From: Burkholderiales bacterium
GTDB taxonomy: Bacteria; Pseudomonadota; Gammaproteobacteria; Burkholderiales; SG8-41
Length of the DNA: 64,000 bases
Assembly (NCBI GenBank): GCA_030684405.1
Contig: JAUXYA010000019.1
Span: forward strand, 124,001 to 188,000
Direction of reading: 5' to 3'
Shown: positions 9,199 to 17,710 of the stretch, piece by piece
Layout: every line of letters begins with the position of its first letter
Numbering within the stretch: position 1 is the stretch's first letter
The notes under the pieces: model-generated
Database searches by the model: none
What the model saw: the letters and a program-made list of their open reading frames with translations, nothing else
Told to the model about the DNA's origin: nothing
Made by a program: the position numbers and the translations under genes

Positions 9199-10011
9199 TT
9201 GCCCGACCGGCGTTCCGGACGCACGCCTCCCAGCCCTTTGAGCCCCGATATCCTTGTGCGCGAAACACTAAGAAACCTGCGGGAACGCGGGACCATCGGT
9301 CAGTGCCTGCGGGCGCTTGAACATTTACGTGCGGCAGCCCTGCCGCCGCTGCAAAGACCGCTGCTGCCCTTGATCGTGCGGCAGATCCGCAGCACTGCCC
9401 ACGTTCATGATGTAGACAACCTGATATCCGCGGCGAGCAGGCAGTTCCTGCGCGCCATTGTGCCGATCCAGAAACGCAGCGAAATCCGCGGCCTGATGAA
9501 GGCCGTGCGGACTTTGGCGCCCAGCCGCGTGCTCGAGATCGGAACCGCCAACGGCGGCACGCTTTTTCTGCTGACCCGGGTATCGGCGCCTGACGCGCAT
9601 GTCATCAGTGTTGACTTGCCGGGTGGCCCCTTCGGGGGCGATAAAAATGAATGGAAACATTCCATCTGGAAAGCCTTTGCGACCGGGCGCCAGAAAATGA
9701 CGCTGCTGCGCGCCGACTCCCACAAACACGAGACGCTTGAACGCGTGCGGCAGCACCTAGACGGACATGCTCTGGATTTCCTGATGATCGACGGCGACCA
9801 TACCTACGATGGCGTGAAAATGGATTTCGAGATGTACAGTCCACTGGTGCGCAGCGGCGGCCTGATCGCGTTTCACGACATTTGCCCGCATCCGCATGGA
9901 TTCGGCGGAGAAGTATTCCGTTACTGGCAGGATGTCAAAAAAGGAAGGCAGGCCACTGAGTTTGTGGAAAACCCGGCCACAGGTTTCGGCATTGGCCTGC
10001 TCCGGGTTTGA
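9199..10011 (+). CDS. Class I SAM methyltransferase (cephalosporin-hydroxylase-like family)
   Basis: 270 residues from TTG 9199; no better start is seen further in. Residues about 110-125 hold the SAM motif VLEIGTANGGTLFLL; later VISVDLPGG, LLRADSHKHE and FLMIDGDHTYDGVKMDFEMY followed by GGLIAFHDI match the CmcI/Methyltransf_24 type, where the DGDH/HD residues are characteristic. Sits between two GT4 genes, so a sugar O-methyltransferase acting on the exopolysaccharide precursor is likely. Confidence 0.75.
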   Translation: MPDRRSGRTPPSPLSPDILVRETLRNLRERGTIGQCLRALEHLRAAALPPLQRPLLPLIVRQIRSTAHVHDVDNLISAASRQFLRAIVPIQKRSEIRGLMKAVRTLAPSRVLEIGTANGGTLFLLTRVSAPDAHVISVDLPGGPFGGDKNEWKHSIWKAFATGRQKMTLLRADSHKHETLERVRQHLDGHALDFLMIDGDHTYDGVKMDFEMYSPLVRSGGLIAFHDICPHPHGFGGEVFRYWQDVKKGRQATEFVENPATGFGIGLLRV

Positions 10012-10030
10012 CCGCGCCGGAAGCAAACCG

Positions 10031-11113
10031 ATGCTCGCTGCCGTTCATCACCACCGTTACAAAACAATCGGTATCGATGAGCCTGGCATCGTAAACCTGA
10101 GCGAAATGGCGCCGGAATGGAACTGGGTCAGCGCGAGTTTCCCTGACGCCGATCGTGCCTGGCGTCATGTCTCCAGCCAGAGCATCGATCTGCCACTCTG
10201 GTTTCCTCGTCGGACCACCCTGACCCGCGTGCTCGCGGCACGCCAGGCCGTCGCGCTGCTCGGCGAAGGCCCGTCGGTCCTGGTGACCCACGGGCCGCGC
10301 CCCGCGATGTACGGCGCACTGCTCGCCGGTCGGCGATTCCCGCACATGCGTCACCTCGCCTTTTCCTTCAATTTCACGGAACTGCCCACGGGGATAGCCC
10401 GCCGCCTGATGGCCCGCGCCTTCCGTTCCGTGGAGCGTTTTGTGGTGTTTTCCGGCATGGAGCGCAGGCTTTATGCGAATCATTTTGATCTCCCGGTGAC
10501 CCGCTTCGACATGCTCCATTGGGGTGTGCGTGCCCCGGATGTCGACTGCAATGACCTTCCGATCATAAAAGGCAAATACATCTGCGCACTGGGCAGCCAG
10601 GGACGCGACTACAAGACGTTGCTGCTGGCGATGCGCCGGCTGCCGAGGCTGAAGCTGGTCCTTGTTGCCGCCCCGGATAACCTGCGCGATCTCGCCATAC
10701 CCTCCAATGTCACGGTAATGACGAACATTCCGCTGGCGCAGGCCATGAACATCCTCGTGCACAGCCGCTGCATGGTGCTGCCCCTGAAACACAACCGTGT
10801 ACCCTGCGGACACGTCAGCATTGTTTCGGCGATGCATCTGGGCCGCACGGTGATCGCAAGCAGTTCCTCGGGCCTGGACGACTACATCACGCCGCAAAGC
10901 ACCGGCTTGACCTTCCCTGCGGGGGATGACGTCGCACTGGCGGCCGCCATTACCACCCTGCAAGACGACCCGGCACTGGCCATCAAGCTCGGCCTCAACG
11001 GGAAAAACTTCGCGCGCCAACATTGCTCTGAAGACAATACGGTCGGATTCCTGCGGCGTTTCCTGCTGTCCGCTGCGGCGGCAGACAATGCCACGCGGGA
11101 CAGGCCGCGATGA
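10031..11113 (+). CDS. Glycosyltransferase, group 1 (GT-B) type
   Basis: 360 residues from ATG 10031; the open frame continues upstream to 9896 within the methyltransferase gene but that part does not look coding. The protein has a weakly conserved N-terminal domain and a recognisable C-terminal half: YICALGSQGRDYKTLLLAMRRL, then VLPLKHNRVPCGHVSIVSAM and GDDVALAAAITTL, corresponding to the donor-binding GT4-like domain. More divergent than the other glycosyltransferases here. Stop overlaps the next gene by four bases. Confidence 0.7.
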   Translation: MLAAVHHHRYKTIGIDEPGIVNLSEMAPEWNWVSASFPDADRAWRHVSSQSIDLPLWFPRRTTLTRVLAARQAVALLGEGPSVLVTHGPRPAMYGALLAGRRFPHMRHLAFSFNFTELPTGIARRLMARAFRSVERFVVFSGMERRLYANHFDLPVTRFDMLHWGVRAPDVDCNDLPIIKGKYICALGSQGRDYKTLLLAMRRLPRLKLVLVAAPDNLRDLAIPSNVTVMTNIPLAQAMNILVHSRCMVLPLKHNRVPCGHVSIVSAMHLGRTVIASSSSGLDDYITPQSTGLTFPAGDDVALAAAITTLQDDPALAIKLGLNGKNFARQHCSEDNTVGFLRRFLLSAAAADNATRDRPR

Positions 11114-11880
11114 TGCGGGAGCGATCTCCCACTAGAAACACCGTGCTGCTGACCGCAACCATCACGCCACCGCCGGGCGCCACTCATCTCGCCCGCACCG
11201 ACCCGAAAATCCGGCTCGGGGACTATCGCAAGGCCTTCGACTTTTATTGCCGTGCCCTCGCCGCAGGGGTCATCGATCAGCTGATATTTGCCGAAAATTC
11301 GCAGTCAGACATTCGCAGCCTGCGCGATGTCGCGGAGAAACACGGGGTCACCGCAAAAACGGAATTCATCAGCCACCCCGGACTCGACTATCCGCCGGAA
11401 TACGGGCGCGGATACGGGGAATTCATGCTCGTCGACCGGGCCATGGCCTCATCCCTGCTCATCCGCAAGCTGCCAGCCGATGCAGCCATATGGAAAATCA
11501 CCGGACGTTACATCCTCAGGAATATTGCAAAGATGATTTCGAAGCGGCCGGCCGGCACTGACTTCTATTGTCACTGCCGCAACATGCCGACACGCTGGAT
11601 CGATCTGTTTGTGCTGTGCTGGAACAAAAAATCCCATGCTGAAATCCTCGACGGCATTTACCTGCAACTGCGCGAAGACCGCATCCACGGGCCCTGCGAA
11701 CCGGCTTTCCGGGAGCGGATCGAAGGTGATGGCTTCAAGTCGAAGATAGTCAAACGTTTCCGCACCATTCCCCGGCTTGAAGGGCACCGCGGAGTCGACG
11801 GACAACTTTATGAGGCGATGAACATGAAGCTGAAAGTGCGGCAGCTGGCGAACGTGGCGGCACCGTGGCTGTGGGTCTGA
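11110..11880 (+). CDS. Unrecognised polysaccharide-locus protein
   Basis: 256 residues. I do not recognise the family. The N-terminal half has an alternating strand/helix look (NTVLLTATITPPPG, then IDQLIFAENSQSDIRSLRDV, SLLIRKLPADAAIWKITGRY) reminiscent of nucleotide-sugar-binding GT-A proteins, with several conserved-looking aromatic and acidic residues but no clear DXD. It has no signal peptide or membrane segment. Position between a glycosyltransferase and a secreted glycosidase, with ATG overlap on the upstream side, suggests an unusual glycosyltransferase or sugar-modifying enzyme. Function is inference only. Confidence 0.65.
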   Translation: MMRERSPTRNTVLLTATITPPPGATHLARTDPKIRLGDYRKAFDFYCRALAAGVIDQLIFAENSQSDIRSLRDVAEKHGVTAKTEFISHPGLDYPPEYGRGYGEFMLVDRAMASSLLIRKLPADAAIWKITGRYILRNIAKMISKRPAGTDFYCHCRNMPTRWIDLFVLCWNKKSHAEILDGIYLQLREDRIHGPCEPAFRERIEGDGFKSKIVKRFRTIPRLEGHRGVDGQLYEAMNMKLKVRQLANVAAPWLWV

Positions 11881-11885
11881 TCCGC

Positions 11886-13847
11886 ATGGTCAAGGCGGCG
11901 ACCGCCGTGTTTGCGGCCTTGCTGGCGACGGCAGGTGCTGCGACTGCGGCAGACCCTCAGGCGTCGTCCGCCAACTCTGACGGCACCGCCTTCACTGCGC
12001 GTGACCAGGGCAACGGCGAAGTACTCCTCGAATGGCGGCCACAGGCCGGCGCCATCAGCTACCGGGTCGAACGCAGCGCGGGCGGCACTGCCATCCTCAG
12101 CCTGGATGCCGCACATCACAGCAACGTCATGGATTTTTCGGGCATTGCGGCCACGTATCAGTACCGGCTGCTGATACGCAGCACCGACGGCAGCGAGCGC
12201 GAGGTCGCGCGCCTGTCGCACGACAGTCCGCAGGCGATGCGCAATCGCGCGCGGGCTGCAGCAGGTCAGCCGCCGCAGCTGAACTCCGCAATCGGCACCA
12301 ACCTCGGCGGCATCGCGGCATGGACCACACAGCTGCCTTTCGTCGATGTCATGAAAAGCTCCGGCGAGTGGATTTCCGGGGATCGCAGCCGTTGGGATGA
12401 CGGAGGAGCGCTCGATGTGGATGCCGATGGCTGGATCCGTTCGCTGGCGCCGGGACAGATCGCAAGGAAGCTGATGCTCCGCGAAATCGGCGGACGCTAT
12501 CCGGGCGGACGCTACCGGGTGCGCTACAAAGGGGAAGGAAGGCTGAAGTTCCATTTCTCGGCCCGCGTGCTATCGCAGAAAGCCGGGGAGATCATGCTCC
12601 AGGTCACCCCTGACAATGCCGGCATTTATCTCACCATCGAGGCCACCAATCCCGCCAACCACCTGCGCGACATCGAAATCATCATGCCGGGCGGCATCTG
12701 CGAAGGTGATCCCTTCACCCACGTCGCAGCCGAAAACGCCTGCGCCAATCAGCGCTTCCTGTCGTTTGCGAACTATCACCGCAGCATCCTGTTCTATCCG
12801 GTTTTTGCGGAACGCCTGCGCGCCTATTCAGTGTTGCGCTTCATGGACTGGATGGGAACCAACGGCAGTCCGACAGAACGCTGGTCGCAGCGCACCCCGC
12901 TGTCGTTTCACACCTGGGCCACCCCGGGCGGCGTCCCTCCGGAAGTCATGCTCGCGCTGGCCAACCGGATGGGTGCGCATCCGTGGTTCACCGTGCCCCA
13001 CCGGAGCAATGACGCCTATGCGGAACAGTTTGCACAGATGGTCAAGGCGCGCCTCGATCCCGGACTGGGTGTCTATATCGAATACTCCAACGAAGTATGG
13101 AACGCCATGTTTGCGCAGTACACCCATGCCGTCACCCTGGGCAAAGCGCAGAAACCCGCCATCGACAACATGCAGTATTACGCCCTGCGCTCGCACGCTG
13201 TCGGAGCAATATTCAAAAAGGTTCTGGGCAAGCGGCGTACGGTTTCAGTGCTCAGCGGCCAGGCGGTCAATCCCTGGACCGCAACGCATGGCCTTGACTA
13301 TCTGAACCGGCGTTTCGGCGCCGCGCAGTCCGTCATCGATGCCGTGGCCATCGCGCCCTATTTTGGCGTCATGCCCGATCCCGCGGCAGCGGCTGGCTAT
13401 ACGGCAATGACGCTGGATGCTTTTTTTGGCCACGTGCGCACCCGGATCCTGCCCCAGGCCATTGCCGACATCGCCAGCTACCGCGCAGTTGCCCAAACCT
13501 ACCGCCTGCGACTGATCGGCTACGAGGGCGGCCAGCACATGGTCGGCATCCTCGGCGCACAAAACGACGACAGGCTGAGCCAGTTGTTTGACGCCTTTAA
13601 TCGCGACCCGCGCATTAAAGCCCTTTACCTCGATTACCTTGCCGGGTGGCGACAGTCCGGCGGCGAACTGCTTGCCCACTTCACCGACGTCGGAAAATTC
13701 AGCAAATGGGGGCGCTGGGGAGCACTCGAATATATCGCTCAGCCTCGAGCCATGGCCCCCAAGTACGACGCACTGCTCGGCTTCATCGAAACAAACCCGG
13801 TGTGGTGGGCGCAGAACATCGCGGATCGCCCGACGGTCACGCACTGA
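11886..13847 (+). CDS. Secreted glycosidase-like protein with FN3-like N-terminal domain
   Basis: 653 residues from ATG 11886, which gives a normal Sec signal peptide (AATAVFAALLATAGAATAADP); GTG 11865 is an alternative overlapping the previous gene. Residues about 30-110 resemble a fibronectin type III domain (NGEVLLEWRPQAGAISYRVE). The C-terminal 400 residues resemble a TIM-barrel hydrolase: VLRFMDWMGTN, MGAHPWFTVPHRSND and YIEYSNEVWNAMF, where the NE pair is placed like a catalytic acid/base in clan A glycosidases, and LRLIGYEGGQH could carry the nucleophile Glu. Probably trims or degrades the polymer in the periplasm or outside the cell. Confidence 0.72.
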   Translation: MVKAATAVFAALLATAGAATAADPQASSANSDGTAFTARDQGNGEVLLEWRPQAGAISYRVERSAGGTAILSLDAAHHSNVMDFSGIAATYQYRLLIRSTDGSEREVARLSHDSPQAMRNRARAAAGQPPQLNSAIGTNLGGIAAWTTQLPFVDVMKSSGEWISGDRSRWDDGGALDVDADGWIRSLAPGQIARKLMLREIGGRYPGGRYRVRYKGEGRLKFHFSARVLSQKAGEIMLQVTPDNAGIYLTIEATNPANHLRDIEIIMPGGICEGDPFTHVAAENACANQRFLSFANYHRSILFYPVFAERLRAYSVLRFMDWMGTNGSPTERWSQRTPLSFHTWATPGGVPPEVMLALANRMGAHPWFTVPHRSNDAYAEQFAQMVKARLDPGLGVYIEYSNEVWNAMFAQYTHAVTLGKAQKPAIDNMQYYALRSHAVGAIFKKVLGKRRTVSVLSGQAVNPWTATHGLDYLNRRFGAAQSVIDAVAIAPYFGVMPDPAAAAGYTAMTLDAFFGHVRTRILPQAIADIASYRAVAQTYRLRLIGYEGGQHMVGILGAQNDDRLSQLFDAFNRDPRIKALYLDYLAGWRQSGGELLAHFTDVGKFSKWGRWGALEYIAQPRAMAPKYDALLGFIETNPVWWAQNIADRPTVTH

Positions 13848-13910
13848 ACTGCCGTTTCGCATACTGCGCAAGCACCACACATTCTCTGCCTGACAGCCAA
13901 AGGAAAATCC

Positions 13911-14591
13911 ATGCTTACCGACCGCGTTGCCCTCTTTGTCGCCACTCTGATGTTCACGGCAAGTGTCGGCGCCATGATGGCCAAGCCGACAACTAAAGTC
14001 GCCGATGAGCGGCCGCCTCTTTCGCTGGCCACGATGATCCCCATACAGTTCGGCGACTGGCGCGAGGCGCCCCTGCGTTATGCGCAGGTGGTCAATCCCC
14101 AGGCCCAGGAACTTCTGGACAAGCTCTATACCGAGGTTCTGAGCCGAACCTACGTCAACGGCGAAGGCTATTACATCATGCTCTCCATTGCCTACGGCAG
14201 CGACCAGCGTGGCGCCCTGCAGGCGCACAAACCGGAAGTCTGCTATCCGGCGCAGGGCTTCACGATGCAGACAAACGTGGCCGGCAGCGTTACCACCGCC
14301 CACGGCGACATCCCGGTGCGGCGTTTGTTCGGCAACCTGCGCGCACGCGAAGAACCGATCACCTACTGGTTCACGGTCGGTGACCAGGCGGTCCAGGGCA
14401 GCACCCACAAGCGCCTCGTTGACCTGCGTTACGGACTTACCGGTCGCATTCCGGACGGACTGCTGTTCCGCGTGTCATCAATAGACGGCGACCCGGCACG
14501 CGCCTACCGTTTGCAGGACCAGTTCTCCGATCAGTTGCTGCAGGCGGTCAGCCCGGAAGAACGCAAGCGCCTCAGCGGACTCGACGGTTGA
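13911..14591 (+). CDS. epsI: EpsI family exosortase-associated protein
   Basis: 226 residues, preceded by AAAGGA. An N-terminal membrane/signal segment (VALFVATLMFTASVGAMMA) is followed by the EpsI signatures: IQFGDWREAP, YGSDQRGALQAHKPEVCYP and YWFTVGDQAVQG. EpsI occurs with exosortase B in Gram-negative exopolysaccharide loci, either as a separate gene or fused to the exosortase C-terminus; its exact biochemical role is unsettled. Its presence here, with two PEP-CTERM proteins downstream, implies an exosortase gene just outside the window. Confidence 0.88.
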   Translation: MLTDRVALFVATLMFTASVGAMMAKPTTKVADERPPLSLATMIPIQFGDWREAPLRYAQVVNPQAQELLDKLYTEVLSRTYVNGEGYYIMLSIAYGSDQRGALQAHKPEVCYPAQGFTMQTNVAGSVTTAHGDIPVRRLFGNLRAREEPITYWFTVGDQAVQGSTHKRLVDLRYGLTGRIPDGLLFRVSSIDGDPARAYRLQDQFSDQLLQAVSPEERKRLSGLDG

Positions 14592-14625
14592 TGAAGTTCA
14601 TCAGGAAGCTGCGCCAGCTCAGGCC

Positions 14626-15012
14626 GTGCTGAAATCACCCCTCAGGTTCAGTGCACTGTGGCTGGCCGCGGGAGGCCTGATGCTGTTTTTCCTGGTCTAT
14701 CGCTCGCTGATCCCCGTCCAAGCAATGCAACCGTCGGTATACAGCGACAAGCTCCTGCATTTCTCCGCCTATGCCGTCCTGATGTCCTGGTTCTCCAACA
14801 TTTGCCCCATGCTGAACCAGCGCATCAAACTCGCGCTCGCCCTGGTGACGCTGGGCATCGCGCTGGAGTTCGCCCAGCGCTGGACCGGATACCGGACCTT
14901 CGAGCTGGCCGACATGGCAGCCAATGCCACCGGCGTGGCGGCCGGATGGCTGTCGGCACCGCCAAGGCTGCCGAATTACCTGCGCGGAATTGAAAGTTTT
15001 CGGGAGCCCTGA
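14626..15012 (+). CDS. VanZ-like small membrane protein
   Basis: 128 residues from GTG 14626. Three or four hydrophobic helices with the VanZ-type pattern SDKLLHFSAYAVLMSWF, LALALVTLGIALEFAQ and FELADMAANATGVAAGW (the D-K-x-x-H and E-x-x-Q/D-x-x-AN positions). VanZ-family proteins are common in exosortase/exopolysaccharide loci; in Gram-positives VanZ gives teicoplanin resistance, but the role here is unknown. Lies between epsI and the initiating transferase. Confidence 0.8.
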   Translation: MLKSPLRFSALWLAAGGLMLFFLVYRSLIPVQAMQPSVYSDKLLHFSAYAVLMSWFSNICPMLNQRIKLALALVTLGIALEFAQRWTGYRTFELADMAANATGVAAGWLSAPPRLPNYLRGIESFREP

Positions 15013-15157
15013 GCATACCCCGGCAGACACCGCAGTATCTTTTGATTTTTGTTCGACACCGCACATACCTCGGCACCTCCGCCAACTACCCTTGATCGAA
15101 ATCCCGGTTTTCCAGCGTCCGGACCCGCACCGTTTCCGCCATTTGCCGTCTTCCGGA

Positions 15158-16579
15158 ATGCACACACTGATGCCTCCACACGCCGTTCCGCTGATATTCC
15201 GCAGCCCGACCAGAATTTCTGTCGGACGCGACCAGCTGCTCAATCTCTTCGAAACCCTGCTCGATCCGATGGTGCTGGTGTTCACCCTTTGGGGCGCTGC
15301 ACTGTGGATCAATGGCCACTTGCAAGTGCGGGAAATGGTTCTTTCGGTCATCGTGTTTGCGATGACCTTCCCCGGGTATTCGCGCCTCGCCATGCCGCTG
15401 GGCCGCGCTTTGCGGAATATCGCACTGGGATGGGTCGCACTCTCGGCCCTGCTGCTCCTGTTCGGTTTTGCCAGTCACTCCCTCGCCGCCTTCAACCCGC
15501 AAGTCCTGCAGACCTGGTGGTGGACCGCGCTTGTGGGATTGGGGGGTGCGCATGTCCTGCTGCGCACAGCGGCACCCAAGATCCGCAAGCTTCAGGGCCC
15601 CCCCCGCCGCGTCGTCATCGCCGGCATGAACGAACAAGGCATCGAACTTGCCAATCGCCTCGCCAACGACCTCTACTCTAATGTGCGCGTGGTGGGATTC
15701 TTCGACGACCGCTCCAGCGAGCGCCTGAAACACTTCGAAAAATATGCCGTGCTCGGAAAACTCCAGGACTTGCCGGAACAGGTCAAGAAACAGCATATCG
15801 ACGGCATCTACCTGTCGCTGCCGATGGCATCCCAGCCGCGCATCCTGTCCCTGCTCGACGGGCTGCGCGACACCACCGGATCCATCTATTTCGTCCCCGA
15901 CTCCTTCGTCACCGACCTCATCCAGGGACGCATGGATACCGTCGGCGGCATCCCCGTGGTCGCCATCTGCGAAACCCCGTTCACCGGATTCAACCGGATC
16001 CTCAAGCGCGGCAGCGACATCGTGCTGTCGACGCTGATCCTCCTGCTCATACTTCCGTTGCTGCTCGCCATCGCGCTGGCCATCCGCCTGACCTCACCGG
16101 GTCCGGTGATCTTCAGGCAGCGGCGCTACGGACTCGACGGCCGCGAAATCGTGGTCTACAAGTTCCGCTCGATGGTGACCACAGACGACGGCAACAACAT
16201 CCGGCAGGCAACGAAATCCGACCCGCGGCTGACCCCCCTGGGCGCCATCCTGCGCCGGACATCGCTCGACGAATTACCGCAATTCATCAACGTTCTGCAG
16301 GGGCGAATGAGCATCGTCGGCCCGCGTCCGCATGCGGTGGCTCACAACGAGATGTACCGCAAGCTGATCAAGGGCTACATGCTCAGGCACAAGGTTCAGC
16401 CGGGCATCTCCGGCTGGGCGCAGGTCAACGGCTGCCGTGGCGAGACGGAAACTCTGGACAAGATGAAGGCGCGCATCGACTGTGACCTCGAATACCTGCG
16501 GCACTGGTCCTTGCGCCTCGACCTTTACATCATCGCCAGGACCATCTGGGTGGTTCTGAAGGGCGACAACGCCCATTGA
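15158..16579 (+). CDS. Undecaprenyl-phosphate glucose phosphotransferase (WcaJ/PssY-like)
   Basis: 473 residues from ATG 15158 (ATG 15170 also possible). Four or five N-terminal membrane helices, a Rossmann-like CoA-binding-type middle domain (RRVVIAGMNEQGIELANRLA) and the C-terminal bacterial sugar transferase domain: FNRILKRGSDIVLSTLILLL, SPGPVIFRQRRYGLDGR, VYKFRSMV, LRRTSLDELPQFINVLQGRM, SIVGPRPHAV and the PGISGWAQVNGCRGET block. It starts polymer synthesis by moving glucose-1-phosphate from UDP-glucose to undecaprenyl phosphate. Last gene of the + strand biosynthesis run. Confidence 0.93.
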   Translation: MHTLMPPHAVPLIFRSPTRISVGRDQLLNLFETLLDPMVLVFTLWGAALWINGHLQVREMVLSVIVFAMTFPGYSRLAMPLGRALRNIALGWVALSALLLLFGFASHSLAAFNPQVLQTWWWTALVGLGGAHVLLRTAAPKIRKLQGPPRRVVIAGMNEQGIELANRLANDLYSNVRVVGFFDDRSSERLKHFEKYAVLGKLQDLPEQVKKQHIDGIYLSLPMASQPRILSLLDGLRDTTGSIYFVPDSFVTDLIQGRMDTVGGIPVVAICETPFTGFNRILKRGSDIVLSTLILLLILPLLLAIALAIRLTSPGPVIFRQRRYGLDGREIVVYKFRSMVTTDDGNNIRQATKSDPRLTPLGAILRRTSLDELPQFINVLQGRMSIVGPRPHAVAHNEMYRKLIKGYMLRHKVQPGISGWAQVNGCRGETETLDKMKARIDCDLEYLRHWSLRLDLYIIARTIWVVLKGDNAH

Positions 16580-16812
16580 TGCATGAGTGGTTTCTGTCCG
16601 CAGTGTACGCAAACACACACAACGGCGGGTTCATTCGCCAACTCCGGCCACAGTCGCTCTGAGCGCTTGGAAACAAATAGCTGCATAAATGTTTGGCAGC
16701 GTACAGATGCTAACAACACCAATATCCAATATGTGCCTCATGCGCGCTCTCGCAGTGGCGCATGAAAAAACAGGAAACATCGATCGGATTCTTAACGTCA
16801 GAAAGGCACCAC

Positions 16813-17526
16813 ATGAAAACCACACTGAAATCGAAAATTGCAGCAAGCATCATGATCATGGGACTGGGTCTCACCGGGGCAGTCAACGCCTCGGTGGCTC
16901 TGCCCGCAGGAAGCACCGTTTTCAACACCGGCGATGCGCTCGAGACCACACTCGGCTCGTTTACTCTGGTGGATTCCATGAGCACGGTGTTCACGGCACT
17001 CAATCCCACATCCTTCAGCGGCGTGCTGGATTCCTGGGTGTTGAGCGGCAACACCGACAACCCGTTGGGCGGCCTGAGTTTCGTCTATCGCCTCTCCAAC
17101 GACCAGAGCAGCAACGATGCCCTCCACCGCCTGGCCCTCAACGGCTTTAGCGGCCTGCAGGTCGAGGCCGGCTACCTCAGCGGCGGTCTGTCGCCGACCG
17201 GTGGCGCCACTAACATTGGGCTGACACCCACGCTCGTCGATCGTGGAATCGCCCCCGGCGACAATGCAGGCTTCAGCTTTCTGGCAGGCACCATCAGCGG
17301 CCTCACCTTTGAGTCGCTGAATCCGGGCGAAATCAGCCGCTATCTGGTGATGTACACCAACTCCTCAATGTACAGCACCTCGATCGCCAGCGTCATCGAT
17401 GGCAGCGTGGCCAGTGCAGCCACCTTTGCCCCGATCCCGGAGCCGGAGACCTACGCCATGATGCTGGCCGGCATGGGCCTGATGGCTTTCGTGGCACGTC
17501 GTCGTGCGTCGAAAAACGTTTCCTGA
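16813..17526 (+). CDS. PEP-CTERM sorting domain protein
   Basis: 237 residues from ATG 16813, preceded by AGAAAGG; an upstream ATG at 16762 would block the signal peptide. Sec signal (KIAASIMIMGLGLTGAVNAS), a Ser/Thr/Gly-rich beta-type mature region, and a C-terminal tripartite signal: IPEPETYAMM, hydrophobic helix LAGMGLMAFVA, then RRRASK. Exosortase cleaves at PEP and probably transfers the protein to a carrier or envelope glycan. Likely an extracellular biofilm or floc matrix protein whose sorting depends on the adjacent polysaccharide system. Followed by a strong terminator. Confidence 0.9.
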   Translation: MKTTLKSKIAASIMIMGLGLTGAVNASVALPAGSTVFNTGDALETTLGSFTLVDSMSTVFTALNPTSFSGVLDSWVLSGNTDNPLGGLSFVYRLSNDQSSNDALHRLALNGFSGLQVEAGYLSGGLSPTGGATNIGLTPTLVDRGIAPGDNAGFSFLAGTISGLTFESLNPGEISRYLVMYTNSSMYSTSIASVIDGSVASAATFAPIPEPETYAMMLAGMGLMAFVARRRASKNVS

Positions 17527-17545
17527 TTGGCATCACCCCCTACCG

Positions 17546-17570
17546 CCCCCGCTGCGGCGGGGGTTTTTTT
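17546..17570 (+). terminator. Rho-independent terminator after first PEP-CTERM gene
   Basis: A 7-bp GC stem (CCCCCGC with GCGGGGG) closes a TGCG loop and is followed directly by seven T residues. It lies about 20 bases after the stop at 17526 and shares the core CCCGCTGCGGCGGG with the terminator of the next gene. Confidence 0.93.
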
Positions 17571-17609
17571 CGGCCGTAGCTCCGCAAGAGCCGCGAAAAA
17601 CAATAATTT

Positions 17610-17681
17610 GTGCGCGTTAGCGCACGGTCTGCACAACTTGAACCCCGCATGATGGCGACCGCAGTACGGGGCTGAGCCCCG
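17610..17681 (+). promoter_or_regulatory. Structured leader before second PEP-CTERM gene
   Basis: A perfect palindrome GTGCGC-GTTA-GCGCAC occupies 17610-17625 and a tight hairpin CGGGGC-TGA-GCCCCG occupies 17667-17681. The CGGGG at 17667 could instead pair with CCCCG at 17643-17647, so two mutually exclusive hairpins can be drawn. No T-run follows, so this is not a simple terminator. It may be an operator plus an mRNA leader structure. Regulator unknown. Confidence 0.35.
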
Positions 17682-17710
17682 CTGATTACCCAATAACAAG
17701 GAATCCTGAT

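Noticed and set aside
16694-16713. Sigma-54-like promoter TTGGCAG...TGC upstream of the first PEP-CTERM gene
   Set aside because: The GG-to-GC spacing is two bases too long for a -24/-12 promoter.
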